A stretch of DNA of 64,000 bases from Brevibacillus borstelensis (GTDB taxonomy: Bacteria > Bacillota > Bacilli > Brevibacillales > Brevibacillaceae). The stretch is taken from NCBI RefSeq assembly GCF_003710865.1, contig NZ_RHHO01000011.1, positions 62,001 through 126,000 of the forward strand. Direction: 5' to 3'. The position numbers and the translations under genes are program-made. Position 1 is the stretch's first letter. Every line of letters starts with the position of its first letter. The notes below the pieces were generated by a model. It saw only the letters and a list, made by a program, of their open reading frames with translations. It was not told the origin of the DNA and did not search any database. Positions 59,706 to 64,000 of the stretch are shown here, piece by piece.

Positions 59706-61787
59706 ATGAAACTGGGGGCTCGGATGTTGATTGCCTTGCTGTTGGCAGGAATTGTGCCGCTGACAGCTGCGGGTGTATTTGCCTATTCGCAAACGAAGCA
59801 GGAGCTGTTGGAGGGGAGCGCAGCCACACTGGAGGCGCTTCGCAACAGCAACAAGGAACAGGTGGAAAACTATTTTCGCGAGCGATCCAAGAACCTGGAG
59901 ACACTGGCAGCATCCGGCTCGGTGATTGATGCCTTGCCTGCTTTTGAAGCCGTATGGAAACAGGGCAGGGAAGCCCCCGTTTATCAGGAGGTAGAGGAAG
60001 CGCGGGGCAAGGAGTTGAAGATGGAAGTGGCGAGATACGGCTTCGCCAATGCGTATTTGCTGAATGACAAAGGAGAAGTCGTCTTTGAGACAAAACCGCA
60101 GGCTGATTTTGGCACGAATCTCCTCAGTGGGCCATATAGTGGTACGACATTGGGGCAGACGGTGGCAAAGGCATTCAAAGGCTTGAGCCTTGAACTGTCA
60201 GATGTCAGCCGGTATGAACCGTCTGGCGGCGCTCCGGCCATCTTCATGGCAGTCCCGATCTTTGATCACGGCACCGTCATCGGACAATTGGCGGCAGAAG
60301 TCCCGCTCGATTACATATCCCGGCAACTGAACAGAAGAGAGGGACTCGGCGCCACTGGGAAGGTGTATTTGATCGGACAAGACAAACTGATGCGGACTGA
60401 TCTTGGCGGCGGGGAGCCAACTCTGTTGCAGGTGAAGGTCGACACGGAGATTGCCGATCAGGTGTTGTTTTCCAATCAGACCGCTGCTACCGTGCAGTCG
60501 ACAGACTATCGCGGAGAGGAAGTGCTGGTATCGTACGATCAGGTGAAGGTGGGCAAGCTGACCTGGGCGATCCTGGCGGAAATGGACATGACGGAAATTA
60601 TGGCCGGACCGAACAGTATCCGCAATGCCATTTTGCTGTTCAACGGAATCGTCCTGATATTGGTGGTGGTTATTGCGTCTGTCACCGCTGCCTGGCTGCG
60701 CCGCTCTTTTGCCGGAATGCTGCTGGTAGCCAGAAGGATCGGGCAGGGCGACTTTACCTGTGCTGTTCCGCCTGCTCTTTTGAAGCGAAAGGACGAATTG
60801 GGAGAGCTGGCGCGATCGCTGTTTGCCATGCGGGATCAGCTGAGCGACATTTTGATCCAGGTCCGGCACGCCTCTCATTCGGTTGCGGAGTCGGTACGGG
60901 AGATCCACGGAAATACGGGGGAAATTTCCTCATCCAGCGGGCAAATTGTGCAGGTCGTCGACCATGTGGCAGCATCTGCAGATCGACAGGTCGACAAGCT
61001 GGCGCGCACGTTGCACTTGGCAGAGGATTTGACGGCAACGGTCTCGGGCGTAACGGGACACGTCGAGCAGGTGGCGATCTCCTCCAGGGAGATGAGAATT
61101 CACGCAGAGGAAGGGCGGCAGGCCATCGAGGCTGTCGTCAGCAGCATGGATCAGATTAACAGAGCTGTGGAAGCGACGACACAAGTCATTCACGGACTCG
61201 AGCTGCGCTCACGGGAGATTTCCAAAATCATCGCAGCGATTACGGAGATCGCCCGTCAGACAAATCTGCTCGCGCTCAATGCCAGCATCGAAGCAGCGAG
61301 GGCAGGCGAGCACGGCAAGGGATTCGCCGTCGTGGCCAATGAGGTTCGCAAGCTGGCAGAAGGTACGAATGAAGCCGCCCAGCAAATTGTCGCCATGATC
61401 AGCGACGTCCAGGCGAGCACGACTGCCGCTGTGGAGAAAATGGCCGAAGGCACGCGCACCGTCAAGGACGGTTCCCGTACAGCCCGTCAGTCCGGCGAGC
61501 TGTTTCAGCGAATCGAAGAGAATATCCGCAGAGTCTCCTCCGAAATGGAGGGGGTTCGGCAGGCTTTTGCCAGGATCGCTCCAGAGGCCCAGCAAGTCGT
61601 TGCAGTCGCACAGGAAGTATCCGCTGCCTCGACAGAAGCGGCTGCCGGTGTCCAGAGCATCTCCGCAGCGGTGGAAGAGCAGAGCGCAGCCATGGAAATG
61701 ATCGCGGCTTCAGCCGATCAGCTCTCTGCACTTGCCGACAGACTACGAGAATCGCTGGCAGCCTTCCGGTTGGATGCGAAAAATTAA
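59706..61787 (+). CDS. Methyl-accepting chemotaxis protein (Cache-type sensor)
   Basis: 693 residues. TM1 is about residues 7-29, followed by an extracellular sensor of about 260 residues of double-Cache type ([20 protein letters not shown], then [17 protein letters not shown]). TM2 lies near residue 305, then a HAMP linker ([16 protein letters not shown]) and a signalling domain with the conserved tip [23 protein letters not shown]. It should sense a small molecule outside and signal to CheA. ATG at 59706 with AAGGGGG upstream. The ligand is unknown. Confidence 0.94.
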   Translation: MKLGARMLIALLLAGIVPLTAAGVFAYSQTKQELLEGSAATLEALRNSNKEQVENYFRERSKNLETLAASGSVIDALPAFEAVWKQGREAPVYQEVEEARGKELKMEVARYGFANAYLLNDKGEVVFETKPQADFGTNLLSGPYSGTTLGQTVAKAFKGLSLELSDVSRYEPSGGAPAIFMAVPIFDHGTVIGQLAAEVPLDYISRQLNRREGLGATGKVYLIGQDKLMRTDLGGGEPTLLQVKVDTEIADQVLFSNQTAATVQSTDYRGEEVLVSYDQVKVGKLTWAILAEMDMTEIMAGPNSIRNAILLFNGIVLILVVVIASVTAAWLRRSFAGMLLVARRIGQGDFTCAVPPALLKRKDELGELARSLFAMRDQLSDILIQVRHASHSVAESVREIHGNTGEISSSSGQIVQVVDHVAASADRQVDKLARTLHLAEDLTATVSGVTGHVEQVAISSREMRIHAEEGRQAIEAVVSSMDQINRAVEATTQVIHGLELRSREISKIIAAITEIARQTNLLALNASIEAARAGEHGKGFAVVANEVRKLAEGTNEAAQQIVAMISDVQASTTAAVEKMAEGTRTVKDGSRTARQSGELFQRIEENIRRVSSEMEGVRQAFARIAPEAQQVVAVAQEVSAASTEAAAGVQSISAAVEEQSAAMEMIAASADQLSALADRLRESLAAFRLDAKN

Positions 61788-61810
61788 GAGACCCGCTGCG
61801 GTCTCTTTTC
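61786..61810 (+). terminator. Terminator after the chemoreceptor gene
   Basis: AAGAGACC/GGTCTCTT with a 6-nt loop and T tail; begins inside the stop codon. Confidence 0.8.
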
Positions 61811-61885
61811 TCATGCAGGGGAGGATATCTCTAGCAAAATGTTGAATCATAAGGACGATGGAGTTTCGGGTCGGAGGGAACTAGC

Positions 61886-62641
61886 ATGCAGAAACTAGAC
61901 TGGGAACTATACCTGCTACCGTTCGAACAAGCCGTGGAAGAGATCAAGGTTAAGCTGAAAAACATCCGCAACGAGCTGCGGAAGCGAAAAGAGCACTCTC
62001 CTATCGAGTTCGTCACCGGTCGGGTGAAGTCGGTCCCGAGTATATACAACAAGGCGAATCGCCTTCAATTTCAAATCGATGAAAATATTTGCTGGGAGCT
62101 CCGGGATATAGCAGGAATTCGGATCATCTGCCAATTCATTGACGATATTCCAGCTGTGGTGGAAATGATCCGGCGACGCAAAGACATGCGGATTTATTTG
62201 GAGAAGGACTACGTGTCCAGGCCAAAGGAGAGCGGGTACAGAGGCTATCATCTGGCCGTAGCGTACGAGCTGATGACAGCCCGGGGTCAGGCGGTCATCC
62301 CTGTGGAAATCCAGATTCGCACACTGAACATGAATTTCTGGGCGACGATCGAACACTCTCTCAACTACAAATACGAAGGAATCATTCCCTCCGCGATCCG
62401 ACAGCGCTTGATTGAAGCCGCCAAGGCGTCATCCAAGCTGGACAGCGAGATGAACAATATCCGCGAGGAAATCAAGGAGGCCCAGGTGGAGTTCACCGCC
62501 AAGGAAGTAGCGATGGAATCGCTGATTTCACTTGTGGAGCTTGATTTGGACGTGGACGATGAGGAAACGGGAGAAGGCATGAAGACCAAAGAAGGGAAGA
62601 AACATCTACATGACGACGATGAACTGGCTGCAGGAAGTTGA
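61886..62641 (+). CDS. relQ: Small alarmone synthetase (RelQ/SasB type)
   Basis: 251 residues. It lacks hydrolase and regulatory domains and contains only the (p)ppGpp synthetase fold: HSPIEFVTGRVKSVPSIYNKA, the GTP/ATP-binding RDIAGIRIICQFIDDI, ESGYRGYHLAV, and the catalytic VEIQIRTLNMNFWATIEHSLNYKY. Sequence blocks match B. subtilis YjbM (SasB/RelQ) better than YwaC. The C-terminal tail is about 40 residues longer than YjbM, acidic then His/Asp-rich. It makes ppGpp or pppGpp from ATP and GDP/GTP. Its last 32 bp overlap pepV. Confidence 0.93.
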   Translation: MQKLDWELYLLPFEQAVEEIKVKLKNIRNELRKRKEHSPIEFVTGRVKSVPSIYNKANRLQFQIDENICWELRDIAGIRIICQFIDDIPAVVEMIRRRKDMRIYLEKDYVSRPKESGYRGYHLAVAYELMTARGQAVIPVEIQIRTLNMNFWATIEHSLNYKYEGIIPSAIRQRLIEAAKASSKLDSEMNNIREEIKEAQVEFTAKEVAMESLISLVELDLDVDDEETGEGMKTKEGKKHLHDDDELAAGS

Positions 62642-64000
62642 AAAGCGAAAAGACGACCTGATTTCCACGACGCAGGGATTTTTGCGGATCAAAAGCTTGC
62701 TGGACCCATCCACAGCACGGGAAGGGGCTCCTTTCGGCGAAGGCATCCGTGAAGCGCTGGACTTTGTGCTTGAACAGTGCAAGCAGGCAGGAATGACGGT
62801 AAAGGATGTCGGCGGCTATGCCGGGCATGCGGAGTTTGGACAGGGCAGCGAACTGATCGGTGTGCTCAGCCACGTGGATGTCGTTCCAGAAGGGGACGGC
62901 TGGACTTCGCCGCCATACGCTGCGGAAATTGTGGACGGGAAGATCGTCGCCCGCGGAGCGATTGACGACAAAGGACCGACGATTGCGGCGATTTTTGCGG
63001 CGAAGCTGGTCAAGGAATCCGGTCTGCCGCTGTCCAAACGGGTCAGACTCATTTTTGGAACGGACGAAGAGTCTGGTTGGCAGTGTGTCAAAACGTACTT
63101 TGAAACCGAAGAGATGCCGACCATGGGCTTCACGCCGGATGCCGATTTTCCTTTGATATATGCGGAAAAGGGGCTGACAGACCTGACTGTTTTGCAAACG
63201 CATGAAGCGTTCCTCGGGCAGCAGCTCCCGTCGGCCGACAGCCCGGCAGCTCAGCTTCTGGAGCTTGCCTCTGGCAGAAGGATGAACATGGTGCCGGACA
63301 AAGCGGAGGCCAGATTGTTGCCGATGGGCATGGGAGCCGAGGAATTGATTCAAGCATACGAGGCGTATTTGAACGATTCGGGCATGAAGGGCAAGGCCGA
63401 ATGCTCAAATGGGCATGTGCTGCTCCATATGGAAGGCGTCTCCGTTCACGGAATGGACCCTGGCAAGGGCGTCAATGCAGGCACCGAGCTGATTCATTTT
63501 TTGGGAACACTGACGCTGGATGCCCGAGCGGATCAATTCGTCCGCTTCACCGAGCAGTACCTGTATCGGCAGCATTACGGCGAAGCGCTCGGCATCTCTC
63601 ATCATGACGAGGAGATGGGACCGCTCACGCTGAATACAGGCGTAATTCAGTATGAGGCAGATGGCGATGCCCTGTTCCAGCTCAACATTCGCTATCCTCA
63701 CTCCTTGCCGTTTGAAAAGTGGAGCGCCATTTTCAAGGAGCGGATTGCCCAGGCTGCATTCGTGTTCGAGGTGGTCGAGCATTTGCGCCCTCACCGGGTA
63801 GACCCGAATCATCCACTGGTGACGACTTTGCAGCGGGTTTACACGGAGCAGACCGGACTGGAAGCGGGAATTATCGCGATTGGCGGCGCTACTTACGGCC
63901 GTTCGCTGGACGTAGGCGTTGCCTTTGGCCCGCTTTTCCCCGGCCGTCCCGACTGCGCGCATCAGCGGGATGAATACATTCTCATAGACGATTTGATCAA
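62610..64000 (+). CDS. pepV: Dipeptidase PepV (3' end beyond the window)
   Basis: M20-family dinuclear zinc dipeptidase; 463 codons are in the window and only a few are missing. Metal ligands and the catalytic acid are visible: GVLSHVDVVPEGDGW (His, Asp), RGAIDDKGPT (bridging Asp), FGTDEESGWQ (catalytic Glu and ligand Glu), GFTPDADFP (Asp) and the last ligand His in CAHQRDEY close to the window end. It cleaves dipeptides of varied sequence in the cytosol. ATG at 62610 overlaps relQ by 32 bp; an ATG three codons later is possible. Confidence 0.92.
   Translation, partial: MTTMNWLQEVEKRKDDLISTTQGFLRIKSLLDPSTAREGAPFGEGIREALDFVLEQCKQAGMTVKDVGGYAGHAEFGQGSELIGVLSHVDVVPEGDGWTSPPYAAEIVDGKIVARGAIDDKGPTIAAIFAAKLVKESGLPLSKRVRLIFGTDEESGWQCVKTYFETEEMPTMGFTPDADFPLIYAEKGLTDLTVLQTHEAFLGQQLPSADSPAAQLLELASGRRMNMVPDKAEARLLPMGMGAEELIQAYEAYLNDSGMKGKAECSNGHVLLHMEGVSVHGMDPGKGVNAGTELIHFLGTLTLDARADQFVRFTEQYLYRQHYGEALGISHHDEEMGPLTLNTGVIQYEADGDALFQLNIRYPHSLPFEKWSAIFKERIAQAAFVFEVVEHLRPHRVDPNHPLVTTLQRVYTEQTGLEAGIIAIGGATYGRSLDVGVAFGPLFPGRPDCAHQRDEYILIDDLI

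Overview
The window reads as the chromosome of a moderately GC-rich, endospore-forming member of the Bacillota, most likely a Brevibacillus or close Paenibacillaceae relative. The grounds are a gerA-type germination operon, a YheC/YheD ATP-grasp gene, a DUF1128 (YfkK-type) gene, a bacillithiol-type FosB, a DynA-type dynamin pair, a RelQ-type alarmone synthetase, strong AGGAGG ribosome-binding sites and frequent GTG/TTG starts. The genus is inferred from gene content and could not be checked by a database search. There is no rRNA operon, CRISPR array, prophage or intact insertion sequence.

Layout. 1-2.3 kb: end of a spermidine/putrescine ABC transporter operon (potB-potC-potD). 2.4-8.6 kb: an alpha/beta hydrolase, then a LysR regulator divergent from four closely packed genes (D-amino-acid aminotransferase, membrane dipeptidase, DmpA-type aminopeptidase, class C beta-lactamase-like hydrolase) that look like a catabolic or detoxifying route for D-amino-acid peptides. 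8.7-11.3 kb: small genes and an RsgA GTPase. 11.4-13.8 kb: a guanine-class riboswitch with an unusually long structured leader controlling xpt-pbuX. 13.8-15.6 kb: a visibly AT-rich island with two secreted proteins, one with a SurA-like N-domain. 15.6-21.1 kb: LysR, a PrpF-family isomerase and a tripartite tricarboxylate transporter (TctC, TctB, TctA). 21.2-24.6 kb: a soluble globin-MCP-CZB chemoreceptor, fosB and small proteins. 24.7-25.1 kb: three tRNAs (Arg, Pro, Leu). 25.2-31.7 kb: a HipA-like kinase, feoA with a split feoB, then an ArsR regulator and a Zn/Cd/Pb-type P1B ATPase. 31.9-36.6 kb: a PfpI/DJ-1 protein and the ger operon, including a 53-residue membrane protein. 36.8-40.4 kb: two adjacent dynamin-like GTPases. 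40.7-44.6 kb: a 210-bp inverted repeat, a GNAT, a MocR-type regulator and putP. 45-52.8 kb: lipoprotein, cold-shock protein, thyA-folA, YheC/D, an esterase-like hydrolase, citramalate synthase and a dicarboxylate/glutamate symporter. 53-57.6 kb: DUF1128, a U32 peptidase-family protein, a histidine-kinase remnant, a TetR regulator and an ArgA-like acetyltransferase. 57.8-64 kb: an ECF sigma factor with a probable autoregulatory promoter, a GNAT, a dCACHE-type chemoreceptor, relQ, and pepV running off the window.

Most genes are housekeeping or transport. The more unusual points are the D-peptide gene set, the long xpt leader RNA, the globin/zinc double-sensor receptor, the split dynamin and split FeoB, the AT-rich secreted pair, and the 210-bp inverted repeat.
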